Positions 53,682 through 62,716 are shown, counted from the first letter of the stretch. The stretch: DNA of 64,000 nucleotides from Clostridia bacterium (GCA_017513525.1 JAFXFC010000015.1:62001-126000); one strand, 5' to 3'. The notes: generated by a model not told the origin, from the sequence alone. A program made the numbers and translations.

Positions 53682-54043
53682 TCGTCAATAGCCTCCAGTT
53701 CTATTCGAAGCATTCCGTCTTCAAGAGAAGAAGATATGACATAAAATTCACGGAAGAATCCGCCGCCGCCCTCTTCATTATTTACAGACAGTCGTTGTCC
53801 TTGCTCGGGCCGCAACCCACCGAGATCTGCTTTACTGCAATGCAGCACTGCCGACACACTGTAAAGTCCCTGAGTTCTTTCAGAAGAGCTTTTCTTTCTC
53901 TTTTTTTCCTTTGAAGAGGATAAGACTATAGGAATATCGCAGTAATATTTACCGTCATATTTAACCGTTCGCAGATCTGCAAATTCATTGGCGTTCAGAA
54001 AAACATTATTATTATCAGCAATAATACTGTCCTTGAAACTCAT
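53678..54043 (-). CDS. Head-tail joining (stopper) protein
   Basis: A 121-residue protein with beta-rich sequence (ANEFADLRTVKYDGKYYCDIPIVL, YSVSAVLHCSKADLGGLRPEQGQRL and a C-terminal LRIELEAIDE). Its size and position just after the head genes fit a head-tail stopper. Neighbouring genes overlap it by four bases on both sides. Confidence 0.65.
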   Translation of the reverse strand: MSFKDSIIADNNNVFLNANEFADLRTVKYDGKYYCDIPIVLSSSKEKKRKKSSSERTQGLYSVSAVLHCSKADLGGLRPEQGQRLSVNNEEGGGGFFREFYVISSSLEDGMLRIELEAIDE

Positions 54044-54510
54044 ATAACAGGATTTTCAGCATTAAGTACGGGAGGCTGTTCTTTATCAGATAAAACTGCT
54101 TCTAAAGCCTTTATGTATTCATCTTTTCTTCTGAATTTTGAACAGTCTATACCCTTGCTCTTTGCTATCTCCTTGAGCTCGTCAATAGTATGCTCCTGAA
54201 GCTGCTCTATTAAAGATTTTGCGTCGGGTGCAAATTCGCCGTTTTCGTTATTTTTGCCGTTTCCTGCGTTTTCATTTTCGGATAAATTGTTGTTCTCATC
54301 CTTATTTTCGCCGCTGTTTTCGGGCGGTTTTGAGCCGCCATTGTCGTATTCTTCAACTTCTGTAACAATCTCCGCAATTTTGAGCGATTCAAGACGGACG
54401 GCTTCTTCGTCACTTACATCGCAAGTTTCATCAACTTTCACAGGATGGACACCTTTTTTCCCAAATGGCCTGTGACCGTATGTACCCGAGATAATTCTGA
54501 TTTTTTTCAT
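54040..54510 (-). CDS. Phage protein with C-terminal HeH/Rho-N-like helical motif
   Basis: A 156-residue protein in three parts: a folded N terminus (residues 1-52, IISGTYGHRPFG), an Asn/Glu/Gly-rich low-complexity linker (about 55-92) and a helical C-terminal motif (about 98-140, TIDELKEIAKSKGIDCSKFRRKDEYIKAL) of the helix-extended-loop-helix type found in DNA-binding SAP/Rho-N domains. It sits between the capsid and head completion genes, so it may assist packaging. Confidence 0.65.
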   Translation of the reverse strand: MKKIRIISGTYGHRPFGKKGVHPVKVDETCDVSDEEAVRLESLKIAEIVTEVEEYDNGGSKPPENSGENKDENNNLSENENAGNGKNNENGEFAPDAKSLIEQLQEHTIDELKEIAKSKGIDCSKFRRKDEYIKALEAVLSDKEQPPVLNAENPVI

Positions 54511-54532
54511 AAGTCTTCCTTCTTTCGATGAA

Positions 54533-55606
54533 TTAGCCTACTACATCAGCAGCGTAAATATAGGGACAGTAATTCTTAGGTGCTGCAAGAGGACGGGAAG
54601 CAAGACGAAGCTTTCTTATATCCTTGGGCTGATCAAGAATGAACTTGGGAACTCTGGAATTTGCGTGAGATACGGGTGCGGTTGAGCCAAAATCAATCTG
54701 AGTAATCTGTCCGTACATCATATGACCGCAGGCAGGAGCGGTAACCATAGCAGATGTTGCAGGGAAATACTTCTGTTCATTGTCATCGTCGTCAACATAA
54801 GTTTCGTCAACACAGATAAGATTAAGCTTGAAGCCTCCGAAGTTAACAGTTCCCATGAATACAACACCGTCATATTTTGAAAGTTCCTGTTCAATCTTTC
54901 CTGTGATAATACCGCTGTTCTTGTCAAGCAGTCTCTGAACCTGCTCATTTTCAAGAATTGCATCGGCGACATCAGAACCGAGAACGAGATCGGCAGCACG
55001 AAGACCGCGGCGGGAAAGCATACGGCACATAGCCTTTACATCACCGAAGAAATCACCGCCTGCGGTATCCCATTTCTCGGCAACAGTATAGTTATGTTCA
55101 CTTGCACCGTCATAAAACTGCACATGAATTGTATCACCGACAGTTTCAGCATCAATAAACTCCTGCATTGTGCAGGCATTATTGATCATTGTCTGTACAG
55201 CCATCCATTCTTCCCTTCTGGTGATGAGGTTTTCCATATCGGTAAGGTCATCAAGCTGAAGCTGTGCAGCACGGGCAGCGGGTGTCATGCCGGGATAAAG
55301 AGCCTCACCGAAGCCCCTCTTTCTGAGATCATCCAGTGTAAGAACTCTTGAAGGAGCAATAAAAGCGGGCTGATATTCATGAATAGAATAACCTCTGCGC
55401 TCAACGGGAATATCACCAACAGAAGGAGACACAACAGCCGCCATTTTTCTGGAACCCTTGCGGTATTCCGTGAGAACTTTGTCAGCCGCAAAAATATCGC
55501 CCGCCTCTGTGGGGAAATAACGGTCCTTAAAAAAGGTCTGCTGAGGAACTATTTCTTCAGCAATCGCCATAAGTACATAGGTATCAAAAAAGTTAAGTTC
55601 AGGCAT
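54533..55606 (-). CDS. Major capsid protein (lambda gpE family)
   Basis: A 357-residue protein matching the phage_cap_E family: FFKDRYFPTEAGDIFAADKVLTEYRKG, AAVVSPSVGDIPVERRGYS, GEALYPGMTPAARAAQLQLDDL and a C-terminal region with SHANSRVPKFILDQPKDIRKLRLASRPLAAP. It forms the HK97-fold shell. It is 12 bases downstream of the decoration gene. Confidence 0.95.
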   Translation of the reverse strand: MPELNFFDTYVLMAIAEEIVPQQTFFKDRYFPTEAGDIFAADKVLTEYRKGSRKMAAVVSPSVGDIPVERRGYSIHEYQPAFIAPSRVLTLDDLRKRGFGEALYPGMTPAARAAQLQLDDLTDMENLITRREEWMAVQTMINNACTMQEFIDAETVGDTIHVQFYDGASEHNYTVAEKWDTAGGDFFGDVKAMCRMLSRRGLRAADLVLGSDVADAILENEQVQRLLDKNSGIITGKIEQELSKYDGVVFMGTVNFGGFKLNLICVDETYVDDDDNEQKYFPATSAMVTAPACGHMMYGQITQIDFGSTAPVSHANSRVPKFILDQPKDIRKLRLASRPLAAPKNYCPYIYAADVVG

Positions 55607-55618
55607 TTATAATCCTCC

Positions 55619-55993
55619 TTATTCCGCTTTAGCTGCGGATTTTAATATAATACCGTTCTGACGGAGCTTGGTCTTGTCTGCTTCCGTCAAAACATATCCG
55701 TCCTTCACGGTAAGCTTTGCAGGATCAAAGCAACCTGCAATATAAACGGCAGCAGAAACATCTTCTGCTGTGCCAACAACGGTATCCTCACACAAAATGC
55801 AGTCAGGTGTTCCGCTGCCGTCATAAAGGCTTAAAACCCCGTTTTCATTTTTACCGAAAAGCGTACCTCTCTTAAAGGTTGTTTCTTCTGCTGTTTTGCC
55901 GATAATACCGGCAGATGTAATTGATCTCGGTGTTATGTCGGTTATAAGACCGTCAAACTCCATTTCACCGATTTTCTTGCCGTGTTCTTTCAT
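55619..55993 (-). CDS. Head decoration protein (lambda gpD-like)
   Basis: A protein of about 124 residues with GTLFGKNENGVLSLYDGSGTPDCILCEDTVVG and VYIAGCFDPAKLTV, typical of the lambda gpD decoration family that stabilises the expanded capsid. ATG 55993 lies eight bases after AAGGAG; an upstream in-frame GTG at 56002 overlaps the protease stop and is less likely. Confidence 0.85.
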   Translation of the reverse strand: MKEHGKKIGEMEFDGLITDITPRSITSAGIIGKTAEETTFKRGTLFGKNENGVLSLYDGSGTPDCILCEDTVVGTAEDVSAAVYIAGCFDPAKLTVKDGYVLTEADKTKLRQNGIILKSAAKAE

Positions 55994-55998
55994 TTGTT

Positions 55999-57186
55999 TC
56001 ACTCCTTCTTACCGAAAATGTGTTTTACTTCATCTCTCGCATTCTGAAGCTTCTGTGCCGAAGAAAGTTCTTCAGAACTTACCGATTCTTCAGTAGCCAC
56101 GGGAGCAGCACCTACATCGGCAGCACCCGAAGAAGCGGCATCAATTGAAAGATTTGCGAGAAAAGACTTTCCGTTCTGCTGAGCCTTCTGTGCGGCACGG
56201 TATGCCAGCTCCTGAGCAGTGCAAGGGTTATCACCGTATTTTGCACTCTCGACAAGTTCTGTATCAAAAAGACCTGCTATATCATCAATCTCTTTGATAC
56301 GGTTACGTTCAGCCTGAACAGCCTCGGATATACTGCATTCAGTTGTATCTGCAGTTCCGGAAGGTGTAGCATTTGCTGAATTTGCGGATTTTACATCCAT
56401 TGAGTTTCCTCCTTCATTTACAGGATTGTCCTGCGTAGTATTATCAACCGCCTTTTCAGCGGAATTGACCGTAGGAATGTTATCGGGAACTATCATACCG
56501 GGAGCAAGATGGATCTGATGAGAGCCCACAATAATGCTTCTGCCGTCAGCGGAAGCTGCCATTTTAACAGGTTCAGCATCTTCGAGCAGTTCATCTGCAA
56601 AACCTTTAGTCACAGCTTCCGAACCCGTCATATATACGGTTTCGGACATCATTTTTAATATCTCTTCTTCCGAAAGTCCCGTTTTTCTCTTATAAATCGC
56701 AGCCTGCATCTTATCCCATACATCATTCTGCTCTGCCTGAGAGCGAAGCTCGTCAGCATTGTAGCCACCCCATATAAAAGACCAGCATTTATGTATCATG
56801 ATAAGGCTTGAAGGATTTACCTTAACCGTATTGCAGGCGCACATTATAAGAGAACCGCCTGACATTGCAACTCCGTCAACGATGCATATTGTTTCAGCAC
56901 CGTTTCTTGCAAGTTCTCTCAGGCGGTTGTGAATTGTATTTGATACCCCGGCATCACCGCCGTAAGAGTTCATACGGACAGTAATCTTTTTGCAACAGGA
57001 AATCTTCTCTAAGTCTTCCATAAATTCACTGAGAAGAATAAAGTTTCCGGGGACTTCTTCTCCCGTCCACCAATCTACAGGCCGCTGTTCACAAATATCA
57101 CCGTACATTATTATTTCAGCTTCATTTCCGTCGGATGAAGCCATAGAATATACACTTTTTTGAATATTAATTGCCTTTATGCTCAT
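55999..57186 (-). CDS. ClpP-type prohead protease (lambda gpC / head maturation)
   Basis: A protein of 395 residues. The N-terminal 200 residues are a ClpP-like serine protease with Ser109 in VAMSGGS and His132 in MIHKCW. The C-terminal part is rich in Ala, Ser, Asn and Glu (about 245-395) and probably acts as a scaffold during shell assembly, as in lambda gpC/Nu3 fusions. ATG 57186 follows GGAGGAAATAACA; the in-frame ATG at 57201 overlaps that ribosome binding site. Confidence 0.9.
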   Translation of the reverse strand: MSIKAINIQKSVYSMASSDGNEAEIIMYGDICEQRPVDWWTGEEVPGNFILLSEFMEDLEKISCCKKITVRMNSYGGDAGVSNTIHNRLRELARNGAETICIVDGVAMSGGSLIMCACNTVKVNPSSLIMIHKCWSFIWGGYNADELRSQAEQNDVWDKMQAAIYKRKTGLSEEEILKMMSETVYMTGSEAVTKGFADELLEDAEPVKMAASADGRSIIVGSHQIHLAPGMIVPDNIPTVNSAEKAVDNTTQDNPVNEGGNSMDVKSANSANATPSGTADTTECSISEAVQAERNRIKEIDDIAGLFDTELVESAKYGDNPCTAQELAYRAAQKAQQNGKSFLANLSIDAASSGAADVGAAPVATEESVSSEELSSAQKLQNARDEVKHIFGKKE

Positions 57187-57263
57187 TGTTATTTCCTCCA
57201 TAATTTTTTATATAAACTGCTTATAAATATTAAAATTCCCAATCGCTTGGGAATTTAGTACTA

Positions 57264-58832
57264 TTATTCTGACGAATTCTGTAACAACATTTCGTTCTCT
57301 CTTGCAAGCTGTTCCATGTTTTCCTGCCAGTCTCCGCCGCCGAGTTCTCTTGTGACCTGTTCATGTGTCTTGATTCCGTGAGATATCAACTCTATTGCCG
57401 CATCAGCTTCTTTTCTGGGGTCAAGCTGTCCCTGAACGGGGCCTATCCATCGGGCGGCGGACCAAGCAGCTCTTATAAGAGGGTCATCAAAGAAGCCGGG
57501 GGCTTTAATCCTTCCGAGAGCCACAGCTTCACTGAGCCATAATTCATAAACAGGCTGACAGAAATCTCTGACAAACCAAGTTCGGCGCATTTTAAAAGCT
57601 TCCCAAGCCTCTAAGAGGGCACCACGGGAAGCTGAATAACTTGAATTAAATTCTTTGATAAGAACATCGTAAGGAATTTCAAGACCGGCACCGACAAGTT
57701 TACAAATTGATTTTATAAAAGTCTCGAAGCCTGCCGTCGGAATATTCGGATTACCGAATTTTACGGACTCGCCCTCCTGTAAATGAATTACCGTTCCGGG
57801 TCCCATTTCATATTCATTTGCATCATCAGAAATATTATCACGAATATTTTCTTCATCGGGATTTTCCCCCGGTATTCCTGCTATGCTTCCTGCACCCGTT
57901 TCATTAAACGGAATTTCAGAAGCTTCTGTGTTTGTTTCTACCCATGCTGTGAAAAAAGACTGCACAAGAGCCGCCATGAGCTCACTCTCAGTGTATCTTC
58001 GAATCTGCAACAAAGGCTCAATAACCTGAGAGAGATACGGAACGCCTCTGTATTGGTCGGGGCGTTCACTTTCCATTATGTGAAGAATATTAGGAAGACC
58101 GGTTTTTTCTCCCAAAGCTTCTACTCTTACCCATTCTTTTGGCTTACCCGTAAATTCCAAAGGATAAGTATTACAGATATAATATGCCTTTATCTGACCG
58201 TTTTTATCAATTTCAACACCGTCATAAATTATATTACCGGCACCGGGTTTTCCTTCGGGTACTTTACCCTCCGTAAAACCTGACGGGGTATACCCGCCGC
58301 CGAATTCGGCAGGTGTTGAAACTCTGTCTGCTTCGATTATATGAAGCCTTATCCCGTAAGGATTTAATTTTGTCGGCTCCTGCCTTTTTATAAGCACAAA
58401 CACATCTCCCGACATAAGCCATGACTTAAGACCGAGCTGTTGCAGTTCCTCAAAAGAATTAATACCTATGGCATCGCAGTTTTGTTTTCGCTCTGCCCAT
58501 AACTTAAATTCCGATTCCGTCTTTCTCTGCCAATTCTTTGCTTCTTCGGGAGAAAGTCCAAGCACTTCCCTATTAATTGAACTTTTAAGAGTTAAACCCG
58601 TACCAACTATTTTTGTTCTGTTGGTATTAATGGCAGAAGTGGCAACAGGTGAAGACATATACAAAAGGCGGGAACGCTGACGTAATGTAAAATTATTACG
58701 GTTAATATCTTCATTCGGAGAACCGCTGTTCGGCAAAAATCCCCTGAGAGCCCGCCTTATATGACTAGCTCCCGCTTCATCATATCCCTTTGCAAAAGGA
58801 GAAAAAGAACCCTTCTTTTTCTTTGCTCTCAT
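57264..58832 (-). CDS. Portal protein, lambda family
   Basis: A 522-residue portal protein of the lambda gpB family: RSRLLYMSSPVATSAINTNRTKIVGTGLTL, a LKSWLMSGDVFVLIKR segment, HIIEADRVSTP and YSASRGALLEAWEAF. It forms the dodecameric entry vertex for DNA. It precedes the protease gene on the same strand, and the HicAB cassette lies directly upstream on the other strand. Confidence 0.93.
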   Translation of the reverse strand: MRAKKKKGSFSPFAKGYDEAGASHIRRALRGFLPNSGSPNEDINRNNFTLRQRSRLLYMSSPVATSAINTNRTKIVGTGLTLKSSINREVLGLSPEEAKNWQRKTESEFKLWAERKQNCDAIGINSFEELQQLGLKSWLMSGDVFVLIKRQEPTKLNPYGIRLHIIEADRVSTPAEFGGGYTPSGFTEGKVPEGKPGAGNIIYDGVEIDKNGQIKAYYICNTYPLEFTGKPKEWVRVEALGEKTGLPNILHIMESERPDQYRGVPYLSQVIEPLLQIRRYTESELMAALVQSFFTAWVETNTEASEIPFNETGAGSIAGIPGENPDEENIRDNISDDANEYEMGPGTVIHLQEGESVKFGNPNIPTAGFETFIKSICKLVGAGLEIPYDVLIKEFNSSYSASRGALLEAWEAFKMRRTWFVRDFCQPVYELWLSEAVALGRIKAPGFFDDPLIRAAWSAARWIGPVQGQLDPRKEADAAIELISHGIKTHEQVTRELGGGDWQENMEQLARENEMLLQNSSE

Positions 58833-58887
58833 ATTTAATCATCATTCCTTTCTGTAGAAAATTTTTATATTTTTTTTACTAAAACAC

Positions 58888-58916
58888 TTGACAAATGCGT
58901 ATTAAAGGCGTATAAT
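58888..58916 (+). promoter_or_regulatory. Consensus promoter for hicAB
   Basis: TTGACA (58888-58893), 17 bases, then TATAAT (58911-58916), both exact consensus. The direct repeat GCGTAT occurs twice in and beside the spacer and may serve autoregulation. Transcription should start only a few bases before the hicA ribosome binding site. Confidence 0.85.
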
Positions 58917-58940
58917 AATGAATGTAAGGAGGTGATAAAA

Positions 58941-59114
58941 ACGAAGCGGTCAGACCTTATAAATCTTTTTAAGAAAAACGGTTGGTACTTAAAAAGAAAC
59001 GGTGGCGGACACGATATATACACAAACGGAAAAGATTGTGAAACAGTTCCGAGGCACAAAGAAATCAATGAAAATTTAGCGAAGGCAATAATCAAAAGGA
59101 GGGGGCTTAAATAA
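58941..59114 (+). CDS. hicA: HicA-type mRNA interferase toxin, apparent ACG start
   Basis: A protein of about 57-60 residues with the HicA double-stranded RNA-binding fold: SDLINLFKKNGWYLKRNGGGHDIYTNG, with the catalytic His in GGGHDIY, and VPRHKEINENLAKAIIKRRG. HicA cleaves mRNA unless bound by HicB. The ribosome binding site TAAGGAGGTGAT (58925-58936) is near perfect. The only codons at good distance are ACG 58941 (eight bases after GGAGG) or ATA; an in-frame GTG at 58932 lies inside the binding site. The start is thus uncertain. hicB follows after 56 bases. Confidence 0.85.
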   Translation, partial: TKRSDLINLFKKNGWYLKRNGGGHDIYTNGKDCETVPRHKEINENLAKAIIKRRGLK

Positions 59115-59170
59115 AGCCTCTCTCCGCCCCTCGCATAAAATATATACTAATTTTTTACACGGAGGTTTGT

Positions 59171-59566
59171 ATGAAAAACTCATATCCCATTATCTTAATA
59201 CCTGAAAAAACAGGTTATACTGTATTTGTTCCTGATTTCAATATCAACACCCAAGGCTCAGATCTTACCGATGCCATTGAAATGGCAAGAGATGCAATAG
59301 GTTTAATGGGTTTAGATATGGAAGATGACAAAAAACCGTTGCCGTCTGCAGCTGACATAAAAAATATCAGGTGCAAAGAAAATGAAATCTTATCGCTTGT
59401 TGATGTGGATTTCACCGAATACCGCCGCAAAAACGAACTAAGAACAGTTAAGAAAAATTGCACCTTACCGAGTTGGCTTTGTTATGAAGCAGAAAAGGCA
59501 AATATTAACTTTTCGCAAGTTCTTCAAGCAGCTCTCAAAAAAGAACTTAATATAACTGACCGCTGA
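59171..59566 (+). CDS. hicB: HicB-type antitoxin
   Basis: A 131-residue protein with the partial RNase H-like HicB fold at the N terminus (YPIILIPEKTGYTVFVPDF and the TDAIEMARDAIGLMGLD helix) and a short ribbon-helix-helix-like C terminus (CTLPSWLCYEAEKANINFSQVLQAALKKEL) for DNA binding. It should neutralise HicA and repress the operon. ATG 59171 follows CGGAGG. The gene is followed by a terminator hairpin. Confidence 0.92.
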   Translation: MKNSYPIILIPEKTGYTVFVPDFNINTQGSDLTDAIEMARDAIGLMGLDMEDDKKPLPSAADIKNIRCKENEILSLVDVDFTEYRRKNELRTVKKNCTLPSWLCYEAEKANINFSQVLQAALKKELNITDR

Positions 59567-59577
59567 ATATCAGCTCT

Positions 59578-59606
59578 TTTTGCCCCGTTCTTCATCGAAT
59601 GGGGCA
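59578..59606. terminator. Terminator between hicB and the gpW-like gene
   Basis: TGCCCCGTTC (59581-59590) and GAATGGGGCA (59597-59606) form a ten-base-pair stem around TTCATC. T-rich tracts lie on both sides. Confidence 0.7.
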
Positions 59607-59623
59607 TTTCTCATATAAAAGCG

Positions 59624-59884
59624 TTAATAATCTCTGGGAACTATGCCGAATGCTTTTCTGGGCTTCACAGCCGAATTTATAAGACGAGTTAATGAATCGA
59701 CCTCTTTTTCTGCTGTCTCAATTTCTTTTTTCAATGTACCGAGATCAAGACGGGTCAGCTGACGGTCATCTATCATATAACTTTTTACCCCACCGTCAAC
59801 AAGTGCAATATAAGCAGCTCTCAGCTTTTCAAGAGCAGTTTTTCTGAATTGCAGTCTTGCCTTAAGTTCTGTAATATCTGCCAT
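59624..59884 (-). CDS. Phage head-tail adaptor protein (gpW/DUF6148-like)
   Basis: An 86-residue, helical protein (KARLQFRKTALEKLRAAYIALVDGGVKSYMIDDRQLTRLDLGTL) typical of the small protein between terminase and portal in lambda-like head modules (gpW). It is 12 bases after the large terminase. hicAB separates it from the portal. Confidence 0.82.
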   Translation of the reverse strand: MADITELKARLQFRKTALEKLRAAYIALVDGGVKSYMIDDRQLTRLDLGTLKKEIETAEKEVDSLTRLINSAVKPRKAFGIVPRDY

Positions 59885-59896
59885 TTTTTATCTCAC

Positions 59897-61954
59897 CTAC
59901 CAATTATCATAATATTTATTCGCAGCACTTCCTTTTTTTCTTGAAGTGCTTTTATGTGAATTCAGTGCTTTAACGCTTATTGAAGGGGGTAAGCTTTCAT
60001 TTCTTGCAGCTTTCAAATGACGGTCTATTTCGTCAAGATTTACGGGGAGCGCCTTAAATGCAGCCATTGCATAGTTACGGCAGTCAAGAGGCTCATTTCT
60101 TTCGTGCCCCGGTATCTTTTCCCATACCCACGGTTGCTTCTTATTTGCCCGATATACAAGATGTTCCGATAAAAGCCCCTTGAAATATGCAGTACCGTAT
60201 TCATCAGTTTTCGGGAAATGACAGTATTTCGAACCGGGAGTCTGAACTCTCAGATTATCCATTATGATCTGTTTGCCAGAATCAACACCGATTTGATACT
60301 GCCAACAAGTACCGACTGCTCTTTGATTAATTACTATTTTTTGCTGTTTCGGAGGCGCAGTAAACGGTTTATCGGGACCGTACATACCTTTAATGCAAAA
60401 AACTTTTTTGCTGACACGGGCTCGGCACTGCAAACGGACATCCTGAGTAAAGTGACCGCCTTCATCAACAAATGTCATTGATATCCGAAGTCCCTTTTCA
60501 TCCTCAAAACGGTATATATGATCAATCACATTATCAAGAGCTGCCCAGGTTGCCTCTTCATCCGGACGACCCATTATAATACCTTTTCTGATACCCCATG
60601 TTTCACCGAAATGACCGTGTCCCACGACTTCATATTCAAGACGGTTATCCTGTGTATCGACTCCGCATGTAAGAACAAGAACACCTTCGGGAAGCTCAGC
60701 GGTATATTCTTCACGTCTTGCCATAAGAGAATCTTCATCCTCTATCTCTCCCCTGTCTTCCCATAACTCGCCGAAACAGGTATTATAAACTACTTGCATT
60801 TTCTTTGTACTGCCGTAAGCATTTAAGAACTTTCGGATAATAGATTCCCATGAAGCCCAAGAGCTTACAAAGGCATTAAGCCAGAAAGACCTTGTTCCCG
60901 TTTTATATGCCTCGGGATTTTGTGCTTCCCAGCGTGCCGGCTGTTTTTTCATTTCTGCTTCCGAAGAAACAGAACCGCACCCGGGACAGACATAATAAAT
61001 ATCAGTAACCGTATATGTCTTCTTACCTGCCGCAATCTTTTCTGCAGATTCATATCTTATATCCGCCCAGCGGATTTCATGATATTCACCGCAGTTCGGG
61101 CATTGCGATTTCCAGCGTTCCATGGTACCTGTTGAAAAGGCCGCTTCAATAGCACTTGCATTTTTTATTGTCGGTGTTGATACTTCAACCGCCTTTGCAT
61201 TATAGAAAGTAGTTTGTCGTGCCATTGCAAGATCCCACGGATCACCTTCATTACCTGCAGACAATGCCCAGCGGTCTCTTTCGTCACCGAAAACATATCT
61301 TATAGGCTTCGATGCAAGTGCGTGAGCTTCCGTCGAACCGCACATTGTAAGTATTCCGCCGGGATAAGTCTTTTGCAGTATTGTATTGCCAGTATCTCTG
61401 CTTTTCGGATCGCTTACTTTCTTCCTGAGTGTAGGACAGTCTCTTATCATCGGAGCTATTCGGAGTTTTGAATATTCTTTTGCATCAATCGTTGTAGGGT
61501 GCACGAAAAGAATACTTCCGGGATCTTCGTCAATGATATATCCTATTGCATTATTAATAAACTCTGATTTTCCGACCTGAGAAGCGGCAACCATAACTAT
61601 ATGCCTTACCGCAGGATCCGTAAATGCATCCATAGGCTCCTTAAGATACGGTGTTCTGCTCGTTCTCCACGGTCCCGGTTCTGCGGCGCTCTCTGCAGAT
61701 AACCGCCTTTTCTTTTCCGCCCATTCTGTGACGGTAAGATTATCAGGCGGGGCAAAACTCTTAATAACCTCATCTACGGCAACATTTAACTTACGAGCCC
61801 GTTTTTCTTCCGACCTGCTTACATCAGTATCTGCACATTCATCTTTTGAGCAACTCTCCTTTTTTCCTATGTCTTCAATATCAAATAAAGCAGCTCTTTC
61901 TTCCGAACGGTTATTTTTTTCAGTCGTAATTCTTTCATTTATAACTTCTTTCAC
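59897..61954 (-). CDS. Terminase large subunit (lambda GpA family)
   Basis: A 685-residue packaging ATPase/nuclease. The Walker A variant VAASQVGKSEF lies at about 122-132, the coupled ILFVHPT at about 148-154, and a zinc-ribbon-like CPNCG ... CPGCG pair at about 286-330. The C-terminal half has the nuclease region with TCGVDTQDNRLEYEVVGHG and MTFVDEGGH. This family cuts at cos sites in lambda-like phages. The start is GTG 61954. An N-terminal charged extension of about 60 residues is longer than usual. Confidence 0.93.
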   Translation of the reverse strand: MKEVINERITTEKNNRSEERAALFDIEDIGKKESCSKDECADTDVSRSEEKRARKLNVAVDEVIKSFAPPDNLTVTEWAEKKRRLSAESAAEPGPWRTSRTPYLKEPMDAFTDPAVRHIVMVAASQVGKSEFINNAIGYIIDEDPGSILFVHPTTIDAKEYSKLRIAPMIRDCPTLRKKVSDPKSRDTGNTILQKTYPGGILTMCGSTEAHALASKPIRYVFGDERDRWALSAGNEGDPWDLAMARQTTFYNAKAVEVSTPTIKNASAIEAAFSTGTMERWKSQCPNCGEYHEIRWADIRYESAEKIAAGKKTYTVTDIYYVCPGCGSVSSEAEMKKQPARWEAQNPEAYKTGTRSFWLNAFVSSWASWESIIRKFLNAYGSTKKMQVVYNTCFGELWEDRGEIEDEDSLMARREEYTAELPEGVLVLTCGVDTQDNRLEYEVVGHGHFGETWGIRKGIIMGRPDEEATWAALDNVIDHIYRFEDEKGLRISMTFVDEGGHFTQDVRLQCRARVSKKVFCIKGMYGPDKPFTAPPKQQKIVINQRAVGTCWQYQIGVDSGKQIIMDNLRVQTPGSKYCHFPKTDEYGTAYFKGLLSEHLVYRANKKQPWVWEKIPGHERNEPLDCRNYAMAAFKALPVNLDEIDRHLKAARNESLPPSISVKALNSHKSTSRKKGSAANKYYDNW

Positions 61955-61981
61955 ATCAAAAAAAGTACTCTTTCATATTTA

Positions 61982-62716
61982 TCAGGCTTCCTTATTTTCG
62001 GATGAAGCGTTTCCGGTTTCATCTTTTTCCGAGTAATCCCATTCACGGCGGCTTCGTGCCCTTTCTTTATATTGGCGAGGATCATATTTATAACGGGATA
62101 ATTCATTGAGAACAAAGTAAATTTCTTTCTTTATTATTTCAGCAGCGGCGGCAGCACTCCCTGCGGCAATAACATCAACAGCAAGTCTTCCGGGAAGAGC
62201 CATAAGCATACCTCTTACAGAAAAAACAAGATCCGAAGTCAGGGCTGCTACATCTTCGGAACGGTGCATCTTGCCGTCAAGCTCATCTGCTTCCATTTCT
62301 GCAATACGAGCTTTTGACCTCTTATAAAGTGCCTCTGCTGCAAGCTTCTTTTTCTCAGTCTCTTTTTCATCAGCGGATATATCACTTTTAGAAATAAAAG
62401 TTATATACCTCTGAACACTGTCAGATAAATTAAAACGCCCTCTCCGAACAGCTGTTATCGTCCCGTCCTGTGCCATTTGCTGCACTCTTCTGGCGGTAAC
62501 TCCCAATATAGAGGCAAGTTCAGTAGAACCAACCTCAGTATCGGCATTTATCTTAACTGAAGAGTTTTTTGCAACTGAAGTATTTTTTTCCGCTGAATTA
62601 TTTTTTTCCGCTGAATTATTTTTTTCAACTGACGTATTTTTTGCAGTTGAAGTATTTTTTGTAACCGAAATACTATTTTCAGAGAAATTGTTACCAGACT
62701 GTTTACTTTTTGTCAT
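61982..62716 (-). CDS. Terminase small subunit with hexapeptide repeats
   Basis: A protein of about 244 residues. Residues 18-53 consist of six hexapeptide repeats of the form (A/V)EKN(N/T)S. These are followed by a helix-turn-helix (GSTELASILGVTARRVQQMAQDGTI, about 63-88) typical of small terminases, and a C-terminal half resembling phage DNA-packaging proteins (LGKLAVDVIAAGSAAAAAEIIKKEIYF-like segment). It should recognise the packaging site. ATG 62716 follows GGAGGGGGCGT; the longer frame to 62827 has no ribosome binding site. Confidence 0.85.
   Translation of the reverse strand: MTKSKQSGNNFSENSISVTKNTSTAKNTSVEKNNSAEKNNSAEKNTSVAKNSSVKINADTEVGSTELASILGVTARRVQQMAQDGTITAVRRGRFNLSDSVQRYITFISKSDISADEKETEKKKLAAEALYKRSKARIAEMEADELDGKMHRSEDVAALTSDLVFSVRGMLMALPGRLAVDVIAAGSAAAAAEIIKKEIYFVLNELSRYKYDPRQYKERARSRREWDYSEKDETGNASSENKEA
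62558..62665 (-). repeat. Six 18-base repeats inside the small terminase gene
   Basis: The region encodes VTKNTS, TAKNTS, VEKNNS, AEKNNS, AEKNTS and VAKNSS. It is an AT-rich tandem array likely to vary in copy number. Confidence 0.8.

Noticed and set aside
57783..58283. 166-residue plus-strand ORF inside the portal gene
   Set aside because: It lies wholly antisense to a confident portal gene and has Cys/Phe/Ile-rich composition without a ribosome binding site.
62558..62665. Short tandem repeats as a CRISPR array
   Set aside because: Repeats are 18 bases, without spacers, in frame in a coding gene; no cas genes are present in the window.
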